A program made the translations under genes and the position numbers. Below are positions 26,666 through 34,852 of a stretch of 64,000 nt of DNA, piece after piece (position 1 is the first letter of the stretch; the number at the start of each line of letters is the position of its first letter). The notes beneath the pieces are model-generated. The model searched no databases. It worked only from the letters and a program-made list of their open reading frames with translations, and was not told where the DNA came from. The stretch lies in the NCBI GenBank assembly GCA_965227875.1, contig OZ245783.1, positions 4,712,001-4,776,000 on the forward strand, written 5' to 3'. The DNA comes from G965227875 sp965227875 (GTDB lineage: Bacteria; Pseudomonadota; Alphaproteobacteria; Rhizobiales; JAJFHC01).

Positions 26666-27517
26666 ATGCCCACAGTCGTGATCACCGGAGCGTCGTCCGG
26701 CATCGGCAAGGCGATCGCCGTCCGGCTCGCCGAGAACGGGTGGACCGTGTTCGCAGGCATCCGTGACGAGAACGACGGGGAAAAACTCAGGCAGGAACAC
26801 GCGTCGATCCGGCCGATCATCCTCGACGTCACGAAAGCCGACGACATCGAAACCTCCGTCGCCACGGTCGAAGATCATCTCGGCGGAGCCACACTCGATG
26901 GCCTGATCAACAATGCCGGCATCGCGCAGATGGGGCCGCTTACCGTGCAGCCCATGGAGGAAATCCGGGCTCACTTCGAGGTCAATGTCCTGGGTGCGGT
27001 CGCGATGTGCCAGGCTTTCGCCCCGGCCCTCGGCCAGGATACGGACAGGCGCGGGAAAGCCGGCCGGATCGTCAACATCACCAGTCTCGGCGGAGAAATC
27101 GCATCGCCGTTTCTCGGTGCGTACACGGCAACGAAACACGCCATGGAGAGCGTCACCGACACGCTGCGCCGGGAACTCGGCATGTTCGGCATCGACGCAA
27201 TCGCCGTGGGCCCTGGCGCCGTCAAGACCCCGATCTGGCAGAAAGCCCGCAAGGACGGCGGCCATGGCTATCAGGACACGCCCTGGGCCAAGCCCCTCGA
27301 CAGGTTCATCGAGGACATGAGCGATGCCGGGAGAACAGGCCTGGAGGTCGAGTACATCGCTGAAGTCGTTGAGAAGGCGTTGACCGATGAAAAACCCGAC
27401 GCCCGGTATGCTCCCGTTCCAAACAAGCTGACCAACTACTACCTGTTGCGGGCGATGCCGAAACGATGGGCCGACGCGATATTCCGGAAACGGCTCGGCA
27501 TGGAACGCCAGTCCTGA
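26666..27517 (+). CDS. Short-chain dehydrogenase/reductase
   Basis: A 283-residue NAD(P)-dependent oxidoreductase. The cofactor motif TGASSGIG is at residues 7-14, NNAG near 84, the catalytic Ser in ITSLGGE near 138 and YTATKHAME (Tyr and Lys) near 152. The substrate is unknown. The start ATG 26666 follows GAGAGGA; a longer frame exists but lacks a ribosome site. It converges on the topoisomerase gene with 13 bp between the stop codons. Confidence 0.92.
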   Translation: MPTVVITGASSGIGKAIAVRLAENGWTVFAGIRDENDGEKLRQEHASIRPIILDVTKADDIETSVATVEDHLGGATLDGLINNAGIAQMGPLTVQPMEEIRAHFEVNVLGAVAMCQAFAPALGQDTDRRGKAGRIVNITSLGGEIASPFLGAYTATKHAMESVTDTLRRELGMFGIDAIAVGPGAVKTPIWQKARKDGGHGYQDTPWAKPLDRFIEDMSDAGRTGLEVEYIAEVVEKALTDEKPDARYAPVPNKLTNYYLLRAMPKRWADAIFRKRLGMERQS

Positions 27518-27530
27518 AGGGCGTCAGCGG

Positions 27531-28505
27531 CTAGCCGAGGAACGAGATAAGTTCGGCTTCGCCGCGTCTGAGGTGACCGGAGTTGCGGAACGGGCGGAGG
27601 GTTGCAAGCCTGTCGGCACGCGTTGATTCATCAGCCCTGGCCAGTTCGATGACCTTCGGGTGGATGTAACTGTTTCGCGCGATGGCCGGCGTATTGTGGA
27701 GGCGGTCGGCCGCCGCGTTCGCCATCGCATCGATCGTCGGGGTTTCGCCGTCCAGGACCGTCAAAAACGCCGCGTGCGTACCGTTCCAGGTTCTCAACGT
27801 CTTCGCAGTGACTCCCTTGCCGCACACCCTCGACAGCACCTCCTGCAATTGCTCCGAGCGCACCGCACGGCTCACCCCGTCATCGTCCAGCCAGGAGACA
27901 AGCTCCCGTCCCGGCAGGTCCGCTGAATTCTGCAGGACCCGCTGGAGTTGCTTGCCAAGGACGGACTTCCGGACGCGTTTTCCGCTCTTCGCCGTGTAAT
28001 CGAGCACGACCTTAGCGCCGTCGAACGACACGTGTCGCTGGCGCAGTGTCGTCGCCCCGAAACTTCCGTTTTCCCGCGTATAAGAGGGATGGCCGACGCG
28101 CATGGATGCCCGGTCGACCAGGGCGAGGACGGCGGCGACGGCCGTGTCCCGTTCGCCTGCCTCGCCCGACAACTGGCTCGCGATCCAGCGGCGGAGATCC
28201 GGCAGGCTTTGCCCGAATTCATGAAGCTGATCGTATTTCTTCAGTGCGCGCCTGCGTGTCCATTCCGGATGATAGCGATACTGCTTACGCGCCCGCACGT
28301 CGCGTCCCGTGGCCTGCAGGTGACCATGGCGGTGGGGACAAATCCATACGTCATCGTAAGCCGGCGGGACGGCCAGGGCCTTTATACGCCCGCGCTCCCT
28401 TGAGCAATCGATACGCGTGCCATCGGGCGCGATGTAGGTGAAGCCGCGGCCGCGTCGCTGACGCGCTATCCCGGGCCGGGAGTCCGGGTAATAGATAAGG
28501 TCCAT
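27531..28505 (-). CDS. DNA topoisomerase IB
   Basis: A poxvirus-type topoisomerase that relaxes supercoils via a 3'-phosphotyrosyl link. The 324-residue protein has GFTYIAPDGTRI near residue 20, the SMRVGHPSYTRENGSFGATTL block near 135-155, KTLRTWNGTHAAF near 238 and the catalytic Tyr in ARNSYIHPKVIEL near 284. The start is ATG 28505 (MDLIYYPD). Chromosomal IB enzymes are scattered in alphaproteobacteria and often belong to stress regulons, and a near-consensus EcfG promoter lies 44 bp upstream. Confidence 0.93.
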   Translation of the reverse strand: MDLIYYPDSRPGIARQRRGRGFTYIAPDGTRIDCSRERGRIKALAVPPAYDDVWICPHRHGHLQATGRDVRARKQYRYHPEWTRRRALKKYDQLHEFGQSLPDLRRWIASQLSGEAGERDTAVAAVLALVDRASMRVGHPSYTRENGSFGATTLRQRHVSFDGAKVVLDYTAKSGKRVRKSVLGKQLQRVLQNSADLPGRELVSWLDDDGVSRAVRSEQLQEVLSRVCGKGVTAKTLRTWNGTHAAFLTVLDGETPTIDAMANAAADRLHNTPAIARNSYIHPKVIELARADESTRADRLATLRPFRNSGHLRRGEAELISFLG

Positions 28506-28548
28506 GATGCAGTCCCGCAGGTCGTTCGTCTTCGGATCGCAAGATCGA

Positions 28549-28573
28549 AACGCACCCAGCGGGAAAAAGTTCA
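28549..28573 (-). promoter_or_regulatory. Possible EcfG-type promoter for topoisomerase IB
   Basis: On the minus strand TGAAC (28573-28569) and CGTT (28552-28549) are 16 bases apart: one mismatch from GGAAC-N16-CGTT. The gap between phnE and the topoisomerase gene is only 82 bp, so the site would lie partly over the phosphonate operon end. Confidence 0.4.
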
Positions 28574-28587
28574 ATGGCGCTCTTCGG

Positions 28588-29427
28588 CTACTTGGCCTTG
28601 GCAACCCTTGCACGGGCATAGGCCGACACCGCCTCTGAGACGAGAACCAGCACGACGATGGAGATCAGGATTGCGGCGACGCGCTGGGTTTCGATCTGCA
28701 GCACGTTGCGTTTGAGATACCAGCCCATGCCACCGGCACCGAAAAACCCGACGACCGTGGCCGCGCGGAAGGCCACATCCCACGTGTAGATGCCGATCCC
28801 CGTGAACGCGACCCGCACCTGCGGAAAGATACCGTAGATCATCACCTGGAGCTCGTTCGCTCCGGTGGCTCGGATGGCCTCGACCGGTCCCATGTCGATG
28901 GACTCGATCTCCTCGGCGAAGAGCTTGCCGGCGAAACCGATGCAGAACATCGTCAGCGCCAGCACGCCAGCCATCATGCCGAAGCCGAGAATGGTCACGA
29001 AGAGGATGGCCCAGATGGTCTCGTGTACGGCTCTTGCCGACATCGTCAGCAGCCGTGCGACCGGATAGACGAACCGCCGGCTCGGCGACACGTTGTAGGC
29101 CCCGAACCAGCCCAGCGGTATGGCAGCCAGCATGCCGAACAGCGCACCGAGATAAGCCATCTGGATCGTTTCTATGACCGAGGCAATGTAGTCGGCATCG
29201 GTGACATAGGCGATATCCGGCGGGTAGTACCGGTCGGCGACGAGGTGGCCGATGCGGCCGAACATGCCGAGAAACCGGTCGAGCGGAATTTCGAGATAGG
29301 TGACCGACAGGCTGAGAAAGGCGAGCGCGAAGAAAAAGCCCAGGTAGCGGTAAAGCGATCCCGGGAACTTGAAACGCCGCCACGTGCGTGGGGAGGGTGT
29401 TCCGGGCAGTGTCCTGTCGATCGCCAT
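28588..29427 (-). CDS. phnE: Phosphonate ABC transporter permease (second PhnE)
   Basis: A 279-residue inner-membrane permease with about six helices and the EAA-type loop EEIESIDMGPVEAIRATGA near residue 180, as in PhnE proteins. It pairs with the other PhnE to form the channel fed by PhnD and powered by PhnC. Its start overlaps the upstream phnE stop by one base (TGATG). Last gene of the phosphonate operon. Confidence 0.92.
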   Translation of the reverse strand: MAIDRTLPGTPSPRTWRRFKFPGSLYRYLGFFFALAFLSLSVTYLEIPLDRFLGMFGRIGHLVADRYYPPDIAYVTDADYIASVIETIQMAYLGALFGMLAAIPLGWFGAYNVSPSRRFVYPVARLLTMSARAVHETIWAILFVTILGFGMMAGVLALTMFCIGFAGKLFAEEIESIDMGPVEAIRATGANELQVMIYGIFPQVRVAFTGIGIYTWDVAFRAATVVGFFGAGGMGWYLKRNVLQIETQRVAAILISIVVLVLVSEAVSAYARARVAKAK

Positions 29428-30248
29428 CAGATCACCGCCTTGCGCACGAAATAGGACACCAGCTCACCGAACAGGATCAGCAGCAGGATGGCGAGGATGA
29501 CGGCCGTCACGCCGCCTTCGTTGAATGTGTTGAGCTGGCGGAAGAACACCAGGCCGAGTCCCCCTGCCCCGACAAGCCCGAGGACGGACGAGCGGCGGAT
29601 ATTGATCTCCCATTCGAAGACGATCACGCTGATCATCGCCGGCAGGACCTGGGGCAGGATGGCGTAGATGAAGACCTGTAACTCGCTGCCCCCGACGGCG
29701 CGAATGGCTTCGACAGGCCGTGGATCGAGATCCTCGATGGCTTCCGCCGACATCTTGGCGATGAAACCGATCGAGCGCACGGCGATCGCCAGAACGCCTG
29801 CCAGCGCACCGAGCCCCACCGCGGCCACGAAGAACAGCGCCCAGACGATCTCGTGGATCGACCGGCTCAGCGTCATCATCAGCCTCGCGATGGGATAGGT
29901 GATTGGCGGGAACGGCGAAATGTTCAGCGCCCCGAACCAGATGGCGGGAATGCAGCTGATGACGCCGAGCACCGTGCCCAGGGTCGCGACCATGATGGTC
30001 TCGAGCGCCGGCTGCCAGAGGTCCGGCATGAGACCCCAGTCGACCCTGAGAAAGTTGCCGATCGACTCGAGGATGTTCCACACCGACCCCATCCGCTCCC
30101 AGTCGGTGTCGTCGATGATCGTGGTCTTCACGCTGAGAACCACGAGGATCACCACGACGACGTAGATGAGCGCGCGCGTGGTCTTGTTGCGCCGCCTGTG
30201 GGCCAGGACCGCGTCGACCCGCCCGTCCCTGTCGATCGCCACGCTCAC
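29427..30248 (-). CDS. phnE: Phosphonate ABC transporter permease (first PhnE)
   Basis: A 273-residue permease with an N-terminal helix (RALIYVVVVILVVLSV), about five further helices and the coupling loop EAIEDLDPRPVEAIRAVGG near residue 175. Start codon is GTG 30248, directly after the phnC stop (TGAGTG). The two permeases are related but clearly different, as expected of a heterodimeric channel. Confidence 0.92.
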   Translation of the reverse strand: MSVAIDRDGRVDAVLAHRRRNKTTRALIYVVVVILVVLSVKTTIIDDTDWERMGSVWNILESIGNFLRVDWGLMPDLWQPALETIMVATLGTVLGVISCIPAIWFGALNISPFPPITYPIARLMMTLSRSIHEIVWALFFVAAVGLGALAGVLAIAVRSIGFIAKMSAEAIEDLDPRPVEAIRAVGGSELQVFIYAILPQVLPAMISVIVFEWEINIRRSSVLGLVGAGGLGLVFFRQLNTFNEGGVTAVILAILLLILFGELVSYFVRKAVI

Positions 30249-31001
30249 TCAGAGCACCTCCATGGCATAGATGTCGTTGAGCCGTTCCTCGTTCATGCTC
30301 GATGTCGGGCCGTCGAACATCATCACCCCGTCCTGCAGGCCGATCATCTTGTTGCAGAACTCCATGGCCAGCGTGACGTCATGGATGTTGCAGAGCACCG
30401 GCACCTTGTACTCCTTGGCGATCTCGACGATGAGCGCCATGACCTCGCGGGAAATCTTCGGGTCGAGCGCGGATGTCGGTTCGTCGAGCAGAAGCAGTTT
30501 CGGGTCCTGCATCAGCGCCCGCGCGATCCCGACACGCTGGCGTTGGCCGCCGGACAGTTCGTCAGCGCGTTTGTCGACGTGGTCGGAAAGACCGACCCGG
30601 TCGAGCACGTCGAGCGCACGGGAGATGTCCTGCCGGGAGAACAGACGGAACAGCGCGCGCACATTGCCGACATGACCGAGCCGGCCGGACAGCACGTTGT
30701 CCATCACCGACATCCGGTTCACCAGGTTGAACTCCTGGAAAATCATGCCCGTATTGCGCCTGACGCGGCGCAGGTCTCGCGCCCCCAGCGAGAGCACGTC
30801 CTCTCCGTAGAGCATGATCTTGCCGGATGTCGGCGTCACGAGCCGGTTGATGCACCGGATCAGCGTGGACTTGCCGGCGCCGCTCGGGCCGATGATCGCG
30901 AAGAAGTCCTCCGGTTCGACATCGAAACTGACGCCCTTGAGGATCTCCGGGCCGGACGCGCTGTACCGCACCTTCAGGTCGGAAACTGACAGAATTGACA
31001 T
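30249..31001 (-). CDS. phnC: Phosphonate ABC transporter ATP-binding protein
   Basis: A 250-residue ATPase with Walker A GPSGAGKST near residue 39, a Q-loop (IFQEFNLV), the ABC signature LSGGQRQRVGIA near 148 and Walker B LLLLDEPTSALD near 168. Sequence is typical of PhnC. It lies 75 bp after phnD. Confidence 0.95.
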   Translation of the reverse strand: MSILSVSDLKVRYSASGPEILKGVSFDVEPEDFFAIIGPSGAGKSTLIRCINRLVTPTSGKIMLYGEDVLSLGARDLRRVRRNTGMIFQEFNLVNRMSVMDNVLSGRLGHVGNVRALFRLFSRQDISRALDVLDRVGLSDHVDKRADELSGGQRQRVGIARALMQDPKLLLLDEPTSALDPKISREVMALIVEIAKEYKVPVLCNIHDVTLAMEFCNKMIGLQDGVMMFDGPTSSMNEERLNDIYAMEVL

Positions 31002-31076
31002 GTTTTCTTTCTTGCCGTGATGGAATGAGACGGCGGGAAATCGGGCCGATGTTTCCCGCCGCCACGGTTCGGTTCG

Positions 31077-32015
31077 TCAGTTCTGCTGCTTCTTGCGTTC
31101 GTCCTTGGCCTTCTTGAGTTCGCGGATGACATCATAGTCGGCCGACGTCATTTCGACGAAACGGTTCGACTTCACGTTGTCGAGGAAGTTCTTTTCGCCG
31201 GGGACATCCTTTGACAGACCGAGGAAGGTCGCCTTGATATTGTCCTTCACATCCTGGCACAGCGGCGCGCGATAGACGAAAGGATCCTGCGGGATAGGCG
31301 GCGAGGACCACAGCACGTTGAAGTCCTCGAGCTTCACGTCGCCCTTGTTGACCACGTTGTCGAACCGGTGGGTCGCCACGAAGGCCGCGTCGACCTTGCC
31401 CTTGTCCACCGCGACCGTCGAAAGCTCGTGGCTGCCGGTGTAGACTACCTTGCCGAAATACTTGTCGAGATCACCGCCGACATTCTTGGAGAAGACCACG
31501 CGCGGGAAGAGGTTGCCCGATGTGCTGCCCGGATCGACCAGTCCGAGCACCGTCCCCTTCAACGACTCGATGGAGGTGAACTTGGAGCCTTTCTTGGTCA
31601 CGAGGGCGGCCTTGTAGCCTGGACCTTCTTCCTGGAGATGGCCCGGACGCTTGGCATAGGTGGCGAAGACCTGGATGTCCTCGTCCTTGGCGTTGGCGAT
31701 CACGTAGCTGTAGGGCCCGAGCACGGCCACGTCGATGAACTTGCTGAGCAGGCCCTCCACGACCGACGCGTAGGAGGTCGGCATGAAGAACTGGATTTTC
31801 TTGCCGGTCAGCTTCGCCATCCGGTCCGTGATCGGCTTGTAGAGCTGCAGTTCTGCGACCGTCTCCTCCGTCGGGATGATGGCGAAGGTCAGTTCATCCG
31901 GGTTCTCGCACTCCGCGGCGGCCGCAGGCGTCGCCGCGACCGCGAACAGGGCCAGTGCGCCGAGTGCGCCATGGATCGTGTGCCTGAAACGTTTTGAAAT
32001 TCGATCTTTGGGCAT
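31077..32015 (-). CDS. phnD: Phosphonate-binding periplasmic protein
   Basis: A 312-residue solute-binding protein with a signal peptide (cleavage near AAAAECE, about residue 34). The mature part has FAIIPTEETVAELQLYKPI, MPTSYASVVEGLLS, GPYSYVIANAKDE and LVDPGSTSGNLFPR. These are the PhnD-type ligand-site elements (the Tyr and the Ser-Thr-Ser phosphonate loop). It could bind phosphonate, phosphite or a related ester; sequence alone does not decide. Second gene in the operon, 67 bp after the alcohol dehydrogenase. Confidence 0.93.
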   Translation of the reverse strand: MPKDRISKRFRHTIHGALGALALFAVAATPAAAAECENPDELTFAIIPTEETVAELQLYKPITDRMAKLTGKKIQFFMPTSYASVVEGLLSKFIDVAVLGPYSYVIANAKDEDIQVFATYAKRPGHLQEEGPGYKAALVTKKGSKFTSIESLKGTVLGLVDPGSTSGNLFPRVVFSKNVGGDLDKYFGKVVYTGSHELSTVAVDKGKVDAAFVATHRFDNVVNKGDVKLEDFNVLWSSPPIPQDPFVYRAPLCQDVKDNIKATFLGLSKDVPGEKNFLDNVKSNRFVEMTSADYDVIRELKKAKDERKKQQN

Positions 32016-32082
32016 TTGATTTCCTCCCAGATGCCGTTTCGATTGACTTCATACCGGACAGATGTCCGCCCACCCTGGCTTG

Positions 32083-33201
32083 TTATGATCCGGCGGCGCG
32101 CAGGGCCTCGGCCGCCTTTATGAACCGTTCCTTTTCACCGATGAAGTTTCGCCCGCGTTCGCCATCGAACGCGGCAGCGACCATGTCTTCCCATTCCGCC
32201 TCCGCGACACCATGGGCCGCGGGATCCGTCGCCACACCGAGTTTTCCAAGGAAACCCGCAACGTTTCGGGACGCCTGGCCGGTTTCGCCGTCGAAGACCC
32301 TGCCGAGCGATGCTTCGCAGAGGCCGCCGATACCGCTGACGCTGTCGATGACGATGGGCAGGGAAAACGAGCAGGCGATCCCGTGCGGCACGCCATGGCG
32401 CAACGTGATCGGATAGGACAGCGAATGCGCGATAGCGGTCTTGGTGTTCGAGAAGGCCAAGCCCGCGAAGAGCGCTGCTCTCGCCATCCGCGTTCTCAAT
32501 TCGATGTTGCCGAGGTCGTCGGCAAGCGCGGGCAACACGGCGAGGACCTCGCGCGCAGCGGCCACAGCGTGGTTTGCGGAAACCGGGTTGGCATTGACGT
32601 TCCACAGGCTCTCGAGGGCGTGCGACAGCGCGTCGAGACCGGTGCTCACGGTCAGGTCGCGCGGTTTCGCCAGCATGAGTTCCGGGTCGACGATGGCGCT
32701 CTCCGGATACAGCCCCGGACGGGCCAGAGAATACTTGCTGCCGGTCTCGCGATCCCAGACCGTGCCCCAGCACGTCACCTCGGAACCCGTGCCCGACGTT
32801 GTCGGAATGGCGATGATCGGGGTCGAGGACAATCTTTCCCCGTTCTGACCCGTCTGGAGATAACTCCTGATGTTCTCGAAATCACCGTTGGCGGCGGCGA
32901 AGACCTTGGTGGAATCGATGACCGACCCGCCCCCCAGCGCTATCCAGACATCGACAGGTTCGGAACCCGCAATGCGCCAGACCTGCTGCTCGAGCTCCTG
33001 GTAGTCGGGATTGGCCTGAACATCGGAGATCGTCACCCGCGGCGCACCGGCCGCCTGCGCGAGGCGCTCGGCAAGGTCCGTGAAGTGCGGTTCGGGATAG
33101 GTGACGAGGCCATACCGCCGCCCGGCCAGACGGCGCGCGACCTGATCGAAACAGCTCGCCCCGAACACGATTTCAACCGGATTGCGATAACCCCACGCCA
33201 T
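32083..33201 (-). CDS. Iron-containing alcohol dehydrogenase, phosphonate-associated type
   Basis: A 372-residue group III alcohol dehydrogenase with the NAD loop ALGGGSVIDSTK near residue 90 and metal ligands in GLDALSHALES (about 188) and HSLSYPITLRHGVPHG (about 255). A named subfamily of iron alcohol dehydrogenases occurs with phosphonate transport genes; a likely activity is interconversion of phosphonoacetaldehyde and hydroxyethylphosphonate, but that is inference. The start ATG 33201 is chosen over one 27 bp upstream because GGGGAAG precedes it. First gene of the phn operon, divergent from a LysR gene. Confidence 0.85.
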   Translation of the reverse strand: MAWGYRNPVEIVFGASCFDQVARRLAGRRYGLVTYPEPHFTDLAERLAQAAGAPRVTISDVQANPDYQELEQQVWRIAGSEPVDVWIALGGGSVIDSTKVFAAANGDFENIRSYLQTGQNGERLSSTPIIAIPTTSGTGSEVTCWGTVWDRETGSKYSLARPGLYPESAIVDPELMLAKPRDLTVSTGLDALSHALESLWNVNANPVSANHAVAAAREVLAVLPALADDLGNIELRTRMARAALFAGLAFSNTKTAIAHSLSYPITLRHGVPHGIACSFSLPIVIDSVSGIGGLCEASLGRVFDGETGQASRNVAGFLGKLGVATDPAAHGVAEAEWEDMVAAAFDGERGRNFIGEKERFIKAAEALRAAGS

Positions 33202-33243
33202 GCCACTTCCCCGAATTGGACATGCCAAGGCTATGGATTCCCG

Positions 33244-33272
33244 ATATATTGATCCAATATATAATTTATATA
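33244..33272. promoter_or_regulatory. AT-rich operator/promoter between Fe-ADH and LysR genes
   Basis: Two dyads overlap in the 90-bp divergent spacer: ATATATTG-ATC-CAATATAT (33244-33262) and a 15-base palindrome TATATAATTTATATA (33258-33272). This is by far the most AT-rich spot nearby and is suited both to LysR binding (inverted repeat) and to promoter melting for both directions. Confidence 0.6.
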
Positions 33273-33291
33273 AGAAGGCTAGTCTTTATCT

Positions 33292-34191
33292 ATGAATAGA
33301 ACCCAGCTCAGATCATTCCATGCCGCCGCGCAACTGGGCGGGTTCACCGCGGCTGCCAAGGCGCTTTCGATCAGCCAGCCCACAATAACCACGCAGGTCA
33401 GGTCGCTTGAGGCGCAATATGGCGTGGAGCTGTTCATCAGGAACGGCCGGCGCGTCAGGCTCACCGGCGTCGGCGAGGAGCTCTACGAAATCACTAAGCG
33501 CATCATGCTTCACGAGGATGCGGCCCGGGAGTTCCTCCAGACCCATGCGGGGACCCTGGCCGGTCACCTTCGCCTTGCCGCGGTGGGGCCCTTTCATGCC
33601 ACGGACGTCCTCGTAGCCTTGAAGACCCAATACCCGGACGTGCAGGTGTCGGTGCTCCTCGGCAACTCGCAACTCACGCTGCAGCGGTTGCTCGATTTCG
33701 ATGCCGACGTCGCCATGATCGCGCATTTCGATGACGACCCCAGGGTCGAGATGGTTCCGTTCAGCCGCCACCGGGTCGTGGTGTTCGTCTACGAGGGCCA
33801 CCCGTGGTTCGGCCGCAAGTCGGTGAAGATATCCGAGCTTCGCGACCAGGACTTCATCCTGCGCGAAAAAGGCTCCACCACGAGACTGGCCTTCGAGCAG
33901 GCGCTGGAGAGCGCCGGGGTGCCCATCAACAGCGTGGTTGAGATCGGCAGCCGCGAAGCCGTCTGGAAGGCCGTCGAACAGGGTCTCGGCATAGGAGCGG
34001 TGGCGGACTTCGAGTTCGTCCCCCACCCGCGGCTCCATACCGTGGAGATCTCCGACGCGGACGTCACCACAAACTACCGCATCGCCTACCTCCGGGACCG
34101 CCGCGACTCCCGCCTGATCCAGACCCTTGTGCGGATCGCGCGCCTCGTGGGAAACGCGGAGAACACCGAGGCCGAACGCACTGACAGCTAG
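33292..34191 (+). CDS. LysR-family regulator, aminoethylphosphonate-associated type
   Basis: A 299-residue regulator. The N-terminal helix-turn-helix is clear (FHAAAQLGGFTAAAKALSIS, then QPTITTQVRSLEAQYG, then the wing GRRVRLT), followed by a periplasmic-binding-fold effector domain (about 90-290). The sequence resembles the LysR group linked to 2-aminoethylphosphonate catabolism. It is divergent from the Fe-ADH/phnDCEE operon and likely controls it via the shared AT-rich spacer. No aminotransferase or C-P cleaving enzyme is in the window. Confidence 0.85.
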   Translation: MNRTQLRSFHAAAQLGGFTAAAKALSISQPTITTQVRSLEAQYGVELFIRNGRRVRLTGVGEELYEITKRIMLHEDAAREFLQTHAGTLAGHLRLAAVGPFHATDVLVALKTQYPDVQVSVLLGNSQLTLQRLLDFDADVAMIAHFDDDPRVEMVPFSRHRVVVFVYEGHPWFGRKSVKISELRDQDFILREKGSTTRLAFEQALESAGVPINSVVEIGSREAVWKAVEQGLGIGAVADFEFVPHPRLHTVEISDADVTTNYRIAYLRDRRDSRLIQTLVRIARLVGNAENTEAERTDS

Positions 34192-34316
34192 ATATGGTCT
34201 TTCAACAGGTTGTCCATTCGGGCCCGACGGAGGAGACTGGAGTTACCAAGGGAACGCTGGATTGCAGGACCGCTCCTCGCGGCCGAAGAGCTTGCGCAAT
34301 CCGACATCCGGGGACC

Positions 34317-34772
34317 GCAAACAGCCCCGAAGCCCCGGGCCCGACCCGGGGCCCAATCGCGGTCTGGCGGATTGCGGCACGGCCAATTGGTCCCGGGTCG
34401 GGGTCCGGGACTTCGAAGGCTTCGAATATTGTTGCCGGCGCGGCTCCCCGCGTCCCGAACACAGGCAACAGGTTTCAATGCCAGGCTCGCACGCATCCGG
34501 GAAACGCAAACAGCCCCGAAGCCCCGGGCCTGACCCGGGGCCCAATGGCGGTCGGGCAGGTTGCGGCATGGCCAATGGGTCCCGGATCGGGGGTCTGGGA
34601 CTTCGAAGGCTTCGAGGAATTTTGCTGGCGCCGCTCCCCGCGTCCCGAACACAGGCAACAGGTTTCGAACCCACACTCCCAAGCATCTGGGGATCGCAAA
34701 CAGCCCCGAAGCCCCGGGCCTGACCCGGGGCCCAATGGCGGTCGGGCGGATTACGATATGGCCAATAGGTCC
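34317..34772. repeat. Tandem array of a ~190-bp non-coding unit
   Basis: Units begin at 34317 (189 bp), 34506 (190 bp) and 34696 (about 77 bp, truncated), each starting GCAAACAGCCCCGAAGCCCC. Weaker similarity extends upstream to about 34264. Every unit carries an 8-bp GC hairpin GCCCCGGG-N5-CCCGGGGC (first at 34332-34352) and the full ones a shared CTTCGAAGGCTTCGA segment. Reading frames are open on both strands but encode only the repeat (PGPDPGP-type), so I regard it as non-coding. It fills the 661-bp gap between the LysR gene and the convergent parC, which has no other visible content. Confidence 0.9.
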
Positions 34773-34852
34773 TTGCACCGCGCTGCGCACCGCGCCTTGC
34801 CGAACGAACGGATTTGGAACCATCAAACAATCCCATGTAAGCGTGATACGCT

